A stretch of 64,000 bases of DNA from Hydrogenophilales bacterium (GCA_016719465.1 JADJYY010000038.1:62001-126000), one strand, 5' to 3'. Counted from the first letter of the stretch, positions 32,255-41,667 are shown. Program-made: numbers and translations. Notes: generated from the letters alone by a model not told the origin.

Positions 32255-32997
32255 GCGAGCACAACAAGCGGGACACCATGCAAGAGCGTCGTGATTTTCT
32301 CAAGGCCGGAGCCGTCATGGCCGGCGCCACCGCGGCATCCGGTGTGCTGGTCTACAGCGTCGCCCACAGCCGCGCGCCCGAGGAAGGCGCCTCGGCCAGC
32401 AAGCGCTGGGGCATGCTCATCGACACCAGCAAGTGCGGCGACGGCTGCAACGACTGCGTCACCGCCTGCAATACCGAGAACGGCCTTTCCGGCGAGACGG
32501 GTCCCCAGGACTCGCAATACATCCGCAAGCTGAATATCAAGGATCTGCGCAACGGACGTGTGCACGAACTGCCCATGCTCTGCCAGCATTGCGAACATCC
32601 GCCCTGCGTCGATGTGTGCCCAACCGGCGCATCCATGCGGCGCGCCGACGGCATCGTGCTGGTGGATCGCCATATCTGCATCGGCTGCCGCTATTGCATG
32701 ATGGCCTGCCCGTACAAGGCCCGCTCCTTCGTGCATGAACCGCTTACCGACCAGAATCCGGAGGTGCCGCGCGGAAAAGGCTGCGTCGAGTCCTGCACGT
32801 TCTGCGTGCAGCGCGTGGATCGGGATGAACAACCCGCCTGCGTCGAGGCCTGCAATGCCAAGGGACACCAGGCGATGGTATTCGGCGATCTGAAGGATCC
32901 CGAGAGCGCGATCGCCAAGGCCCTCAAGAGCCAGGCCAGCACCGAGGTCCGCGCCGACCTGGGCCTCAACACCGGCGTTCGTTATCAGGGGATCTAA
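32251..32997 (+). CDS. dsrO: DsrO, periplasmic Tat-exported ferredoxin subunit
   Basis: 248 residues. A Tat-type signal (ERRDFLKAGAVMAGATAASG) leads to an NrfC/HybA-like ferredoxin with four cysteine clusters: CGDGCNDCVTAC, CQHCEHPPCVDVCP, CIGCRYCMMACP and CTFCVQRV...CVEAC. It passes electrons between DsrJ and DsrP. GGAGG lies upstream of the ATG. Confidence 0.96.
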   Translation: MSEHNKRDTMQERRDFLKAGAVMAGATAASGVLVYSVAHSRAPEEGASASKRWGMLIDTSKCGDGCNDCVTACNTENGLSGETGPQDSQYIRKLNIKDLRNGRVHELPMLCQHCEHPPCVDVCPTGASMRRADGIVLVDRHICIGCRYCMMACPYKARSFVHEPLTDQNPEVPRGKGCVESCTFCVQRVDRDEQPACVEACNAKGHQAMVFGDLKDPESAIAKALKSQASTEVRADLGLNTGVRYQGI

Positions 32998-33000
32998 GTC

Positions 33001-34206
33001 ATGGCGAACGAAAACTGCATCAATCAGGGGAATTGCCGCACACCCCAATTTCTCATGTTGCTGGGCGCGGGCGGCCTGGTGGTCCTGGGCACGCTGTTCG
33101 CCTTCTTCACCCTGGAACATCATGGCCATGTCCTGACCGGCATGAACAACCAGGTGGTCTGGGGATTGCCCCATGTCTTCGCCGTGTTCCTGATCGTGGC
33201 CGCCTCCGGCGTGCTCAACGTCGCCTCCATCGGCTCCGTGTTCGGCAAGCAGGTCTACAAGGCCCGTGCACCCCTGTCCGGCATGCTGGCCCTGGCCATG
33301 CTGGCTGGCGGCCTGGCCGTGCTGGTCCTGGACCTGGGGCGCCCCGATCGGCTGATCGTGGCCATGACCCACTACAACTTCAAGTCCATCTTTGCCTGGA
33401 ACATGCTGTTCTACAACGGCTTCTTCGCCATTGTCGGCCTGTACCTCCTGACCCTGATGGACCGCAAGCTCAAGGCCTATTCCAAGCCGGTGGGCTTCGC
33501 CGCCTTCCTGTGGCGCCTGGCGCTGACCACGGCCACCGGTTCCATCTTCGGCTTCCTGGTGGCGCGCGCCGGCTACAACTCGGCCCTGATGGCGCCCATG
33601 TTCATCATCTTCTCCTTCGCCTACGGCCTGGCGGCGTTCCTGCTGGTGCAGACCGCCATGTACCTGTGGAACGGCCTGACCCTGGACGAGCGCGTCCTGG
33701 CGCGCATGAAGACCCTGCTCGCCGTGTTCGTGGCTGCCTCCCTGTACTTCACCGTGGTGTTCCACCTGACCAACCTGTATTTCGCCAAGCAGTGGGACTA
33801 CGAGCGCTTCATCCTGCTGGAAGGCGGTGTCTACACCACGCTGTTCTGGGTCGGTCAGATCCTGGTCGGCGGCCTCATCCCCCTGGCCATCCTGTTCAGC
33901 CCGGGCTCGCGCAAGTCCCTGGCGCTGGTGTCCCTGGCATCGTTGCTGGTGATCATCGGCGGCCATGCCCAGATGTACGTAACCATCGTCGGCGGCCAGG
34001 CCTTCCCGCTAGACATGTTCCCCGGTTACGAAATGAGCAGCAGCTTCCACGACGGCGTGGTCGCCGGCTACACGCCCAGCGGCTGGGAGATCCTGCTGGG
34101 CATGGGCGGTATCGGCATCGCCTTCCTCGCCACCGTGGTTGCCGTGCGCGCCTTCAAGTTCATGCCCCAGGACGACTTCTCCGCCCTGGAGTGCGAAAAG
34201 GACTGA
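33001..34206 (+). CDS. dsrP: DsrP, NrfD/PsrC-type membrane quinone-interacting subunit
   Basis: 401 residues with about ten hydrophobic helices (for example MLLGAGGLVVLGTLFAFFTL, MLALAMLAGGLAVLVLDLG). NrfD-family proteins interact with quinone. The start lies 3 nt after the dsrO stop, and a terminator follows the stop. It closes the core dsrA-P operon. Confidence 0.95.
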   Translation: MANENCINQGNCRTPQFLMLLGAGGLVVLGTLFAFFTLEHHGHVLTGMNNQVVWGLPHVFAVFLIVAASGVLNVASIGSVFGKQVYKARAPLSGMLALAMLAGGLAVLVLDLGRPDRLIVAMTHYNFKSIFAWNMLFYNGFFAIVGLYLLTLMDRKLKAYSKPVGFAAFLWRLALTTATGSIFGFLVARAGYNSALMAPMFIIFSFAYGLAAFLLVQTAMYLWNGLTLDERVLARMKTLLAVFVAASLYFTVVFHLTNLYFAKQWDYERFILLEGGVYTTLFWVGQILVGGLIPLAILFSPGSRKSLALVSLASLLVIIGGHAQMYVTIVGGQAFPLDMFPGYEMSSSFHDGVVAGYTPSGWEILLGMGGIGIAFLATVVAVRAFKFMPQDDFSALECEKD

Positions 34207-34222
34207 GTTTTCCCCCGCAGCA

Positions 34223-34253
34223 CAAAAAGCCGACAAAATTTGTCGGCTTTTTG
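34223..34253 (+). terminator. Rho-independent terminator after dsrP
   Basis: CAAAAAGCCGACAAA (34223-34237) pairs with TTTGTCGGCTTTTTG (34239-34253), a T-rich 3' side. dsrN starts 25 nt later, so read-through or a separate promoter must supply dsrNR. Confidence 0.88.
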
Positions 34254-34278
34254 TTTTCGGGCAAGTAAAATTTCCGCC

Positions 34279-35679
34279 ATGGCCCATCTGTTCATCTCCG
34301 CCGCCCACAAATCCTCCGGCAAGACCACGGTCACGCTGGGCCTGTGCCGCGCCTTGAGGAACCGCGGGCTTGGGGTGCAGGCTTTCAAGAAAGGCCCGGA
34401 TTACATCGATCCCATCTGGCACGGACTGGCCGCCGGCCGGCCCAGCTACAACCTGGATTTCCACATGATGGCCGCCGGCGAGATCACCGATCTGTTCGCG
34501 CGCCATGCGGCGATGGCCGACATCTCCCTCATGGAAGGCAACAAGGGGCTCTACGACGGCATGGACCTGGAGGGCGCCAACAGCAACGCGGCCCTGGCCA
34601 AGCTGGTGCGCGCCCCGGTTGTGCTGGTGCTGGACACCCAGGGCATGACCCGCGGCATTGCCCCGCTGATCCTGGGCTATCAGGCCTTCGACCGGGACGT
34701 GAACATCGCCGGGGTGATTCTCAACAAGGTGGGAGGGCCGCGTCACGAGGAGAAGTTGCGCGCGGTCATCGAGCGCTACACCGATGTCAGGGTGCTCGGG
34801 GCGGTCCGCGCGGACGAGGGCCTGGCCATCGTCGAGCGCCATCTGGGCCTGATGCCCGGCAACGAGTCGGAAGCCGCCGAGACACGCATCGAGGCCATCG
34901 CCGCCAGGATCGCGGACCAGGTGGATCTGAATGGCGTGCTGGAGATCGCGAACCGGGCCGCTCCCGTCTCCCGGCCCGATTCCCGGACTGGTGCGGATGA
35001 ACATCCCCGCGTCGGTCCCCGCCCGCGCATCGCCTACGCCCATGACCGGGCCTTCGGCTTCTACTATCAGGAAGACCTGGACACGCTGCGCGGACTCGGC
35101 GTCCAGTTGCTGCCCCTGGACACCCTCGCGGACGCCCGCCTGCCCGAATGCGACGGCTTGATCCTGGGCGGCGGGTTTCCGGAAATGTTCATCCAGGCGC
35201 TGGAAGGCAACGTTTCCCTGCGCGCCGACATCCGCCGCGCCGTGGAGTCCGGCCTGCCCACCTACGCCGAATGCGGTGGCCTCATGTATCTCTCCCGCTC
35301 GATCCGCTGGAAGGAACGGCGCGGCGAGATGGTGGGCATCGTGCCGGGCGACGTGGTGATGGGCGAGCGCCCGGTGGGCCGGGGTTACGCCCTCCTGGAG
35401 GAAACTTCCCAGGCGCCCTGGCCGCCTCGGGCCGACGCGCTGCCCGCCCACGAATTTCACTATTCGCGCCTGGAAAATCTGCCCGCCGGCCTGAACTACG
35501 CCTACCGCGTGCTGCGCGGCCATGGCATCGACGGCAGCCGGGACGGCCTCGTCCACAAGAATCTGCTGGCCGCCTATTGCCACCGACGCGGCAGTGGCGA
35601 GGCGGGCTGGATCACGCCCTTCCTGAGCAAGGTCGGGGCGTACGCTGAAATCCGGAACGCGGCCCGGCTCGCCGCCTAA
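34279..35679 (+). CDS. dsrN: DsrN, siroheme amidase (cobyrinate a,c-diamide synthase-like)
   Basis: 466 residues of the CobB/CbiA glutamine amidotransferase family. The N-terminal P-loop (FISAAHKSSGKTTVTLGL) and GPDYIDPIWH precede a glutaminase domain with LILGGGFPEMF and the catalytic Cys in YAECGGLMYL. In sulfur oxidisers it makes the siroheme amide for DsrAB. It lies beyond the dsrP terminator, beside dsrR and cysG, forming a cofactor module. Confidence 0.95.
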   Translation: MAHLFISAAHKSSGKTTVTLGLCRALRNRGLGVQAFKKGPDYIDPIWHGLAAGRPSYNLDFHMMAAGEITDLFARHAAMADISLMEGNKGLYDGMDLEGANSNAALAKLVRAPVVLVLDTQGMTRGIAPLILGYQAFDRDVNIAGVILNKVGGPRHEEKLRAVIERYTDVRVLGAVRADEGLAIVERHLGLMPGNESEAAETRIEAIAARIADQVDLNGVLEIANRAAPVSRPDSRTGADEHPRVGPRPRIAYAHDRAFGFYYQEDLDTLRGLGVQLLPLDTLADARLPECDGLILGGGFPEMFIQALEGNVSLRADIRRAVESGLPTYAECGGLMYLSRSIRWKERRGEMVGIVPGDVVMGERPVGRGYALLEETSQAPWPPRADALPAHEFHYSRLENLPAGLNYAYRVLRGHGIDGSRDGLVHKNLLAAYCHRRGSGEAGWITPFLSKVGAYAEIRNAARLAA

Positions 35680-35701
35680 TTTTTTCAAGAAGGAGTACGA
35701 C

Positions 35702-36052
35702 ATGATCAGTTTGACGAAAGAAGCCGCCGCCCAGATCCGCCAGGCCGCCGAGCAGTCCGGCGCCGGCAACATGGCCTTGCGTATCGCCGCCCGCGTGAAT
35801 GACGCCGGCATGCTGGAATTCGGCATGGGCTTCGATGACGAACGCGGCAACGATGCCGCCGTGGATTCCTGGGGCGTGACCCTGCTGATCAACGAACAAT
35901 CCGCGCCCCTGCTGGATGACGTCACCATCGACTTCAGCGAGGTGGCGCCCGGCGAATCCCGCTTCGTGTTCATGAAGGCCAGCGCCAGCAGTTGTGGCAC
36001 CAACACCGGCGGCGGCTGCGGCGGTTGCGGCGGCGGCAGCTGCGGCAGTTAA
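35702..36052 (+). CDS. dsrR: DsrR, A-type carrier-like protein with Cys-rich tail
   Basis: 116 residues with the IscA/HesB fold (ISLTKEAAAQIRQAAEQSG, MALRIAARVND, GVTLLINEQSAPLLDDVTIDF). Studied DsrR proteins lack the IscA cysteines. This one ends in a glycine-cysteine tail (SSCGTNTGGGCGGCGGGSC) with four cysteines, which could bind a metal or cluster. AAGGAG lies upstream. Its known counterpart affects dsr expression post-transcriptionally. Confidence 0.9.
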   Translation: MISLTKEAAAQIRQAAEQSGAGNMALRIAARVNDAGMLEFGMGFDDERGNDAAVDSWGVTLLINEQSAPLLDDVTIDFSEVAPGESRFVFMKASASSCGTNTGGGCGGCGGGSCGS

Positions 36053-36057
36053 TCAGC

Positions 36058-36146
36058 GAGGAGCGAGGGGTGAGGCGCGAGGCGTAAAGCCACCTTCGCC
36101 CCGCCTCCACTCCTCTCCCCTCACTCCTCTTCCCTCACGCCTCACC
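36058..36146. repeat. Low-complexity GAGGCGCGAGG / CTCCTCTCCCCTCAC repeats
   Basis: The gap between dsrR and cysG holds GAGGAGCGAGGGGTGAGGCG-type copies followed by pyrimidine-rich inverted copies (CTCCTCTCCCCTCACTCCTC), a possible long imperfect hairpin. Similar purine-rich copies occur at 19990-20035. Confidence 0.5.
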
Positions 36147-36153
36147 CAAATCA

Positions 36154-37599
36154 ATGGATTACTTACCGATCTTTCTCGATCTGCGCGGCCGCAAGGGCCT
36201 CGTGGTGGGCGGCGGCGATGCCGCCGCGCGCAAGGCGACCCTGATGTTGAGCGCCGGGGCCTGGGTCACCGCGGTTTCCCCGGAACCCCTGTCCGACGCA
36301 TTCAAGGATCTGATCGGCACCGACCGCCTGATCCACCTCCAGGCGGCCTTCCGCCCGGAACACCTGGATGGCGCGGATGTGGTGTTCGCCGCCAGCGGCG
36401 ACGACGCCCTCGACCAGGCCGTGCATGACGCCGCCCGGGCGCGCCATGTCCCGGTCAACGTGGTGGACCGGCCGGGCAAATGTTCCTTCATCATGCCTTC
36501 CATCATCGACCGCTCGCCGGTCATGGTGGCCGTCAGCAGCGGTGGCGAGGCCCCCGTGCTGTCGCGTCTGCTGCGGGCGCGCCTGGAAACCCTGATTCCC
36601 GCCGCCTACGGCCGGCTTGCCGCCCTGGCGGGCCGCTTCAAGCAGGAGGTCCGCGGCCGTTTCACCACCACCGAGACACGCCGCAAGTTCTGGGAGAAGA
36701 CCTTCCTTTCGCCCATCGCGGAAATGGTGTTCTCGGGCCGCGAGTTGGAGGCGGAAGCCAAGCTCAAGGCCATGCTGGAAACCGAGGGCGCCGCGCCGGA
36801 CGCCGGCGAGGTCTACCTGGTGGGGGCCGGGCCGGGCAACCCCGACCTGCTCACCTTCCGCGCCCTGCGGCTCATGCAGCAGGCCGACGTGGTGGTCTAC
36901 GACCGGCTGGTGGCACCCGCCATCCTGGACATGTGCCGGCGCGACGCGGATCGGCTTTATGTGGGCAAGGAGCGGGACAACCACGCCGTGCCCCAGGAAG
37001 AGATCAACATGGTCCTGGTGCGCCTGGCCAGGGAAGGCAAGCGGGTGCTGCGCCTGAAGGGCGGCGACCCGTTCATCTTCGGCCGCGGCGGCGAGGAGAT
37101 CGAAACCCTGCGCGAACACGACGTGCCCTTCCAGGTGGTGCCGGCCGTCACGGCCGCCGCCGGCGTGGCGTCCTACGCGGGTATCCCGCTCACCCATCGC
37201 GACCACGCCCAGGCCCTGGTCCTGGTCACCGGCCACCTGAAGGACGGCACCATGGACCTGGATTGGGACATGCTGTGCCGGCCGCGCCAGACCATCGTCA
37301 TCTACATGGGCCTGAAGGGCCTGGTGACCTTGTGCGACGAGATGAAGAAGCACGGCATGCCGGGCGATACGCCGGCCGCCATCGTGCAGCAGGGCACCAC
37401 GCTGAACCAGAAAGTGGTCACCGGCACCCTGGACAGCCTGCCGGCCCAGGCCGCCCAGGCCGAACTGAAACCGCCCACGCTGATCATCGTCGGCAGCGTG
37501 GTCAGCCTGCACGCCAAGCTGAACTGGTTCCACCCGGACGTGGCCGCCGACGACCACTGGCATACGCCGCTGGACAAGCCGGCTTCACTGGGCATCTGA
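36154..37599 (+). CDS. cysG: Trifunctional siroheme synthase
   Basis: 481 residues. The N-terminal NAD-dependent dehydrogenase/ferrochelatase (CysG-N/Met8-like: GLVVGGGDAAARKA, NVVDRPGKCSF, SSGGEAPVLSRLLR) is followed by the uroporphyrinogen-III C-methyltransferase (VYLVGAGPGNPDLLT, LRLKGGDPFIFGRGGEE). It provides siroheme, which DsrN then amidates for DsrAB; assimilatory sulfite or nitrite reductases elsewhere could also use it. Confidence 0.96.
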   Translation: MDYLPIFLDLRGRKGLVVGGGDAAARKATLMLSAGAWVTAVSPEPLSDAFKDLIGTDRLIHLQAAFRPEHLDGADVVFAASGDDALDQAVHDAARARHVPVNVVDRPGKCSFIMPSIIDRSPVMVAVSSGGEAPVLSRLLRARLETLIPAAYGRLAALAGRFKQEVRGRFTTTETRRKFWEKTFLSPIAEMVFSGRELEAEAKLKAMLETEGAAPDAGEVYLVGAGPGNPDLLTFRALRLMQQADVVVYDRLVAPAILDMCRRDADRLYVGKERDNHAVPQEEINMVLVRLAREGKRVLRLKGGDPFIFGRGGEEIETLREHDVPFQVVPAVTAAAGVASYAGIPLTHRDHAQALVLVTGHLKDGTMDLDWDMLCRPRQTIVIYMGLKGLVTLCDEMKKHGMPGDTPAAIVQQGTTLNQKVVTGTLDSLPAQAAQAELKPPTLIIVGSVVSLHAKLNWFHPDVAADDHWHTPLDKPASLGI

Positions 37600-37690
37600 G
37601 CGTCCCCAGGGCCGGGCAGCGCCCAGCCCGCCCCCCGAGGGGGACAAGTAAACTCGGGGCGGCCCTTCGTTTACTTGAGAGCCCGAAACA
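37600..37690. repeat. REP-like GC-rich spacer
   Basis: CCCGAGGGGGACAAGTAAAC and CGTTTACTTG arms (CAAGTAAAC 37645-37653; GTTTACTTG 37669-37677) flank a GC-rich centre. It looks like a dispersed intergenic repeat; not searched. Confidence 0.4.
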
Positions 37691-37692
37691 AA

Positions 37693-37728
37693 ACGGGCAA
37701 CGGGGTCGTTCCCCGTTGCCCGTTTTTT
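37693..37728. terminator. Bidirectional terminator between cysG and the acetyltransferase gene
   Basis: ACGGGCAACGGGG (37693-37705) pairs with CCCCGTTGCCCGT (37711-37723) around TCGTT, with T6 on the plus side and an A-rich run on the other side, suiting both convergent genes. Confidence 0.92.
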
Positions 37729-37744
37729 CGGCCGCGCCGCCGGC

Positions 37745-40423
37745 TTACAGTTCGCGCGAGATCTTGCGGATGCCGTCGTCCTCCGGATGGGGCTCGACGC
37801 GGAAGCCCAGGCTCTCCGAGAGCTTGAGCATGCGCCGGTTGGTCTTCAGCACTTCCCCTTCCATGAAACGCAGGCCCTTGGCCCGGGCCACGTCCATCAG
37901 CACGTCCATGAGCTTGTGGCCGATACCCTGTTTCTGCCACTGGTCGTTGACCACCAGGGCGAACTCGCAGGATTCGCCATCCGGGTTGATGGCGTAGCGC
38001 GCCACGCCAAGTTCCACTTCCCCGCCTTCCACCTCGGTGACCGCCAGCAGGGCCATTTCCCGGCTGTAGTCGATCTGGGTGAGGCGCACCAGCATGGCTG
38101 GCGAGAGCTCCCGCACCGCGTCCATGTAGCGGAAATACTTGGTTTCCTCGGACAGGCCGCGCACGAAGCCCTGGGTGAGCTCCGCGTCCTCCGGGCGGAT
38201 GGGACGGATGATGACATCCGAGCCGTTGGGCAGCTGCCACAAGGTGACCAGATGGGCCGGGTAGGGGTGGATGGCCATGTGGCCGTAGCGGTCGGCGCTG
38301 GGCACCCGCGGCGCGATGATGATGCGCGCGTCCAGGGCCAGGGCGCCGTGCTCGTCCACCAGCAGGGGATTGATGTCCATTTCCTCCAGCCAGGGCAATT
38401 CGCAGACCATTTCCGAGACGCGCAGCAGGATGCGTTCCAGGGCGTCCAGGTCGGCGGCCGGCCGGTTGCGGAAGCTGTCCAGCAGGGTGGCGACCCGGGT
38501 GCGCTTGATCAGGTCCCGCGCCAGGTAGCTGTTCAGGGGGGGCAGGGTGACGGCCCGGTCCTGGAAGGCTTCCACGTCCACGCCGCCGGCGCCGAACACG
38601 ATCACCGGTCCCAGCACCGGGTCGGAGGTCATGCCCAGCAGCACTTCGCGGGCGTGGGGCCGGCTCACCATGGGCTCGATGACGACGCCGTCGATGACCG
38701 CGTCCGGCCGTTTCTTCTTGATGCCCACGGTCATCTCGCTGAAGGCGGAACGCACCGCCTGGCCGCTGGACAGGCCCAGCTTGACGCCGCCCACGTCGGA
38801 TTTGTGGGTGATGTTGGGCGAGTTGATCTTCATGACCACCGGGAAGCCCAGTTGCTGAGCCATGAGCATGGCCTCGGTGGGGTTGCGGGCGATCAGGGTC
38901 TGGGCCACGGGAACGCGGAAGGCGGACAGCAAGGCCTTGGATTCCACCTCGTTCAGCAGGTGGCGGCCTTCCGCCAGGGCGCTCTCGATGATCAGGCGGG
39001 CGCCTTCCACGTCGGGCTCGGCGCCCTGGGACAGGGGGCCGGGGGTCTGCATCAGCTGGCGCTGGTTCTCGTAGAAGGCGGACAGGTAGGAGAACACCTC
39101 CACCGCCGGCTCCGGGGTGGTGAAGTAGGGAATGCCGGCCTCCTTGAAACGGCGCCGGCCATCCGCCACCTGGGCCTCGCCCATCCAGCAGGTGATCACC
39201 GGCTTGCTGCAGCCCTTCGCCACGTCGATGACCGCATCGGCGGCCTCGGTGGGGCGGGACATGGCCTGGGGGGTCAGCATGACCAGGACACCGTCCACGT
39301 TGGCATCGTGCAGGCAGGCATCGACGGCATGGTGATAGCGGTCGGCGGGGGCGTCCCCGATGATGTCCACGGGGTTGCCGTGGGACCAGGAGGCGGGCAG
39401 GACTTCGTTCAGTCGCGCCACGGTCTGGGGCCCCAGTTCCGCCAGTTGCACGTTCAGGTCCACGGCGCGGTCGGTGGCCATGACGCCGGGACCGCCGCCG
39501 TTGGTGACGATGGCCAGGCGGTTGCCGGTGGGCTTGATATGGGTGGACAGGGCCCGGGCACAGGAGAACAACTGCAGGATGGTGTTCACCCGCACCACGC
39601 CGGCCCGGCGCACCAGGGCGTCGAACACCGCGTCGGAGCCCACCAGGGCGCCGGTGTGGGATTGCACCGCCTTGGAGCCGGCCTCGTGGCGGCCCACCTT
39701 GACCAGCACCACCGGCTTGAAGCGGGAGGTGGCGCGCAGGGCGCTCATGAAGCCGCGGGCGTCGCGGATGCCCTCGATGTAGAGCAGGATGCCCTTGGTG
39801 GCGGGGTCGTAGGCCAGGTAGTCGAGGATCTCGCCGAAATCCAGGTCCGCCGAGGCGCCGGTGGAAATCACGCTGGAGAAACCGATGCCGTTGGCTTCCG
39901 CCCAGTCCAGCATGGAGGTGCACAGGGCGCCGGACTGGGACACCAGGGCCAGGTCGCCGGAGAGGGTGGCACCCTGGCTGAAGGTGGCGTTGAGGCCGAT
40001 GGAGGGCCGCTGGATGCCTAGGCAGTTGGGGCCGATGAAGCGGATGTCGTGCTTGCGCGCCACGGCCATGATGGATTCCTCCAGGGCGACGCCCTTGGCG
40101 CCCACCTCCCGGAAGCCGGCCGACAGGACGATGGCATGGCGGATGCCGCGCGCGCCGCAATCCTCGAGTACCTGGGCCACGGTGGGCGCGGGCGTGGCGA
40201 TCAGGGCCAGCTCGGGGGTTTCCGGCAGTTCGCTGGCATAGCCGTAGCAGTGCTCGCCGTAGATCACGTCATGCTTGGGATTGACCGGGAACACCATGCC
40301 GGTGAAGCCGGATTTGCGCATGTTCTTGAACAGGGTGCCGGCGACGGAGTCCTCCTTTTCGCTGACGCCGAACACGGCGACGGAACGGGGATTGAACAGG
40401 GGGTGGAGGTAATGTTGTGACAT
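37745..40423 (-). CDS. patZ: PatZ-type protein lysine acetyltransferase (acyl-CoA synthetase-GNAT fusion)
   Basis: 892 residues. A CoA-binding domain (RSVAVFGVSEKEDSVAG), NDP-forming acyl-CoA ligase-like domain (LALVSQSGALC, IVTNGGGPGV), ATP-grasp (VVMKINSPNITHKSDVGGV) and a C-terminal GNAT domain (IIRPIRPEDAEL, WQKQGIGHKLMDVLMDVA). This matches PatZ/Pka, which acetylates enzymes such as acetyl-CoA synthetase. A GNAT-bearing ADP-forming acetyl-CoA synthetase is an alternative. It is divergent from a deacetylase gene. Confidence 0.9.
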   Translation of the reverse strand: MSQHYLHPLFNPRSVAVFGVSEKEDSVAGTLFKNMRKSGFTGMVFPVNPKHDVIYGEHCYGYASELPETPELALIATPAPTVAQVLEDCGARGIRHAIVLSAGFREVGAKGVALEESIMAVARKHDIRFIGPNCLGIQRPSIGLNATFSQGATLSGDLALVSQSGALCTSMLDWAEANGIGFSSVISTGASADLDFGEILDYLAYDPATKGILLYIEGIRDARGFMSALRATSRFKPVVLVKVGRHEAGSKAVQSHTGALVGSDAVFDALVRRAGVVRVNTILQLFSCARALSTHIKPTGNRLAIVTNGGGPGVMATDRAVDLNVQLAELGPQTVARLNEVLPASWSHGNPVDIIGDAPADRYHHAVDACLHDANVDGVLVMLTPQAMSRPTEAADAVIDVAKGCSKPVITCWMGEAQVADGRRRFKEAGIPYFTTPEPAVEVFSYLSAFYENQRQLMQTPGPLSQGAEPDVEGARLIIESALAEGRHLLNEVESKALLSAFRVPVAQTLIARNPTEAMLMAQQLGFPVVMKINSPNITHKSDVGGVKLGLSSGQAVRSAFSEMTVGIKKKRPDAVIDGVVIEPMVSRPHAREVLLGMTSDPVLGPVIVFGAGGVDVEAFQDRAVTLPPLNSYLARDLIKRTRVATLLDSFRNRPAADLDALERILLRVSEMVCELPWLEEMDINPLLVDEHGALALDARIIIAPRVPSADRYGHMAIHPYPAHLVTLWQLPNGSDVIIRPIRPEDAELTQGFVRGLSEETKYFRYMDAVRELSPAMLVRLTQIDYSREMALLAVTEVEGGEVELGVARYAINPDGESCEFALVVNDQWQKQGIGHKLMDVLMDVARAKGLRFMEGEVLKTNRRMLKLSESLGFRVEPHPEDDGIRKISREL

Positions 40424-40563
40424 GGCTCTCAGTTATGGTTTATGGGGCTATAGACGTGGGGTCATAAACGCGTTCGCGCCAACTATCGTAGGCCAAGCCG
40501 TATTACAGCGCCATCCAGCCGGGCGTATAGTCATCATTGGATTTCACACGACCCACGCTCGCC

Positions 40564-41487
40564 ATGCATACCGCCTACATCACCCATCCCGAGTGCCGCA
40601 AACATGACATGGGCCACTGGCATCCGGAAAGCCCTTCCCGCCTGCTAGCCATCGAGGACCGTCTGCACGCGGCCCACCTGTTCGACTACCTCAGCCACCA
40701 CGATGCCCCCCTGGTGCACCGCAGCCATCTGGCGCGGGTGCACGACCCGGCCTACATCGATCTCATCGAGGCTACCGCGCCCTACGAGGGCGTGAAGGAA
40801 CTGGACCACGACACCATCATGAATCCCCATACCCTGGATGCCGCCTACCACGCCGCAGGCGGCGCGGTCATGGCGGTGGACAGGGTGCTGCGCGGCGACG
40901 TGCTGAACGCCTTCGTCGCCTGTCGGCCGCCAGGTCACCACGCCACCCGCGACAAGGCCATGGGGTTCTGCATCTTCAACAACGTGGCGGTGGCCGCCGC
41001 CCACGCCCTGGCCGCCCATGGCCTCGGCAAGGTGGCCATCGTCGACTTCGACGTGCACCACGGCAACGGTACCGAGGACATTTTCAAGGACGACCCCCGG
41101 GTGATGCTCTGTTCCACTTTCCAGCACCCCTTCTACCCCTTCAGCGGCGCGGATTCCTCCAGCGAGCACATTGTCAACGTCCCCCTGCCGGCCGGCACTA
41201 CGGGCAAGCGCTACCGGGAGGTGTTCGAGGCGGAGGTGCTGCCCCGGCTGGAGGCGTTCCAGCCCGAGATGCTGTTCATCTCGGCCGGTTTCGACGCCCA
41301 CCGGGAGGACGACATGGGCCAGTTCGGCTTGATGGAATCGGACTACATCTGGATCACCGAACGGATCATGGAAATCGCCCGGCGCCACGCCCGGGACCGG
41401 ATCGTTTCCGTGCTGGAAGGCGGTTACGACCTGAGTTCCCTGGGCCGCAGCGTCGCCGCCCACATGAAGGTGCTGGCGGACCTTTGA
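40564..41487 (+). CDS. Histone deacetylase-family protein (AcuC/HDAC-like)
   Basis: 307 residues with zinc-dependent deacetylase motifs: VACRPPGHHATRDKAMGFCIFNNVAVAA (tandem-His active site), IVDFDVHHGNGTEDIF (metal-binding DxDxHHGNG) and ISAGFDAHREDDMGQ. Bacterial members remove acetyl groups from lysines or polyamines. Divergent from PatZ across 140 nt, suggesting paired writer and eraser of protein acetylation. Confidence 0.93.
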   Translation: MHTAYITHPECRKHDMGHWHPESPSRLLAIEDRLHAAHLFDYLSHHDAPLVHRSHLARVHDPAYIDLIEATAPYEGVKELDHDTIMNPHTLDAAYHAAGGAVMAVDRVLRGDVLNAFVACRPPGHHATRDKAMGFCIFNNVAVAAAHALAAHGLGKVAIVDFDVHHGNGTEDIFKDDPRVMLCSTFQHPFYPFSGADSSSEHIVNVPLPAGTTGKRYREVFEAEVLPRLEAFQPEMLFISAGFDAHREDDMGQFGLMESDYIWITERIMEIARRHARDRIVSVLEGGYDLSSLGRSVAAHMKVLADL

Positions 41488-41521
41488 TCTCCGGTAGGGC
41501 CCGACCCGGCGCGATCCGTGG

Positions 41522-41560
41522 AAAAACCAGGGGATGGCTTCAGTCATCCCCTGGTTTTTT
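41522..41560 (+). terminator. Rho-independent terminator after the deacetylase gene
   Basis: AAAAACCAGGGGATG (41522-41536) pairs with CATCCCCTGGTTTTT (41545-41559) around GCTTCAGT, with T6 at the end. Confidence 0.93.
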
Positions 41561-41667
41561 ATAAAACCCCTTCATAGTCAAGGGGATGTCGGGGCGCGCC
41601 AGCCTTTTTCACTCAAGCTTCCCGCCGCCCGTGCCGTTAAGTGACCATCTCCGGCACGGGTTGGACG

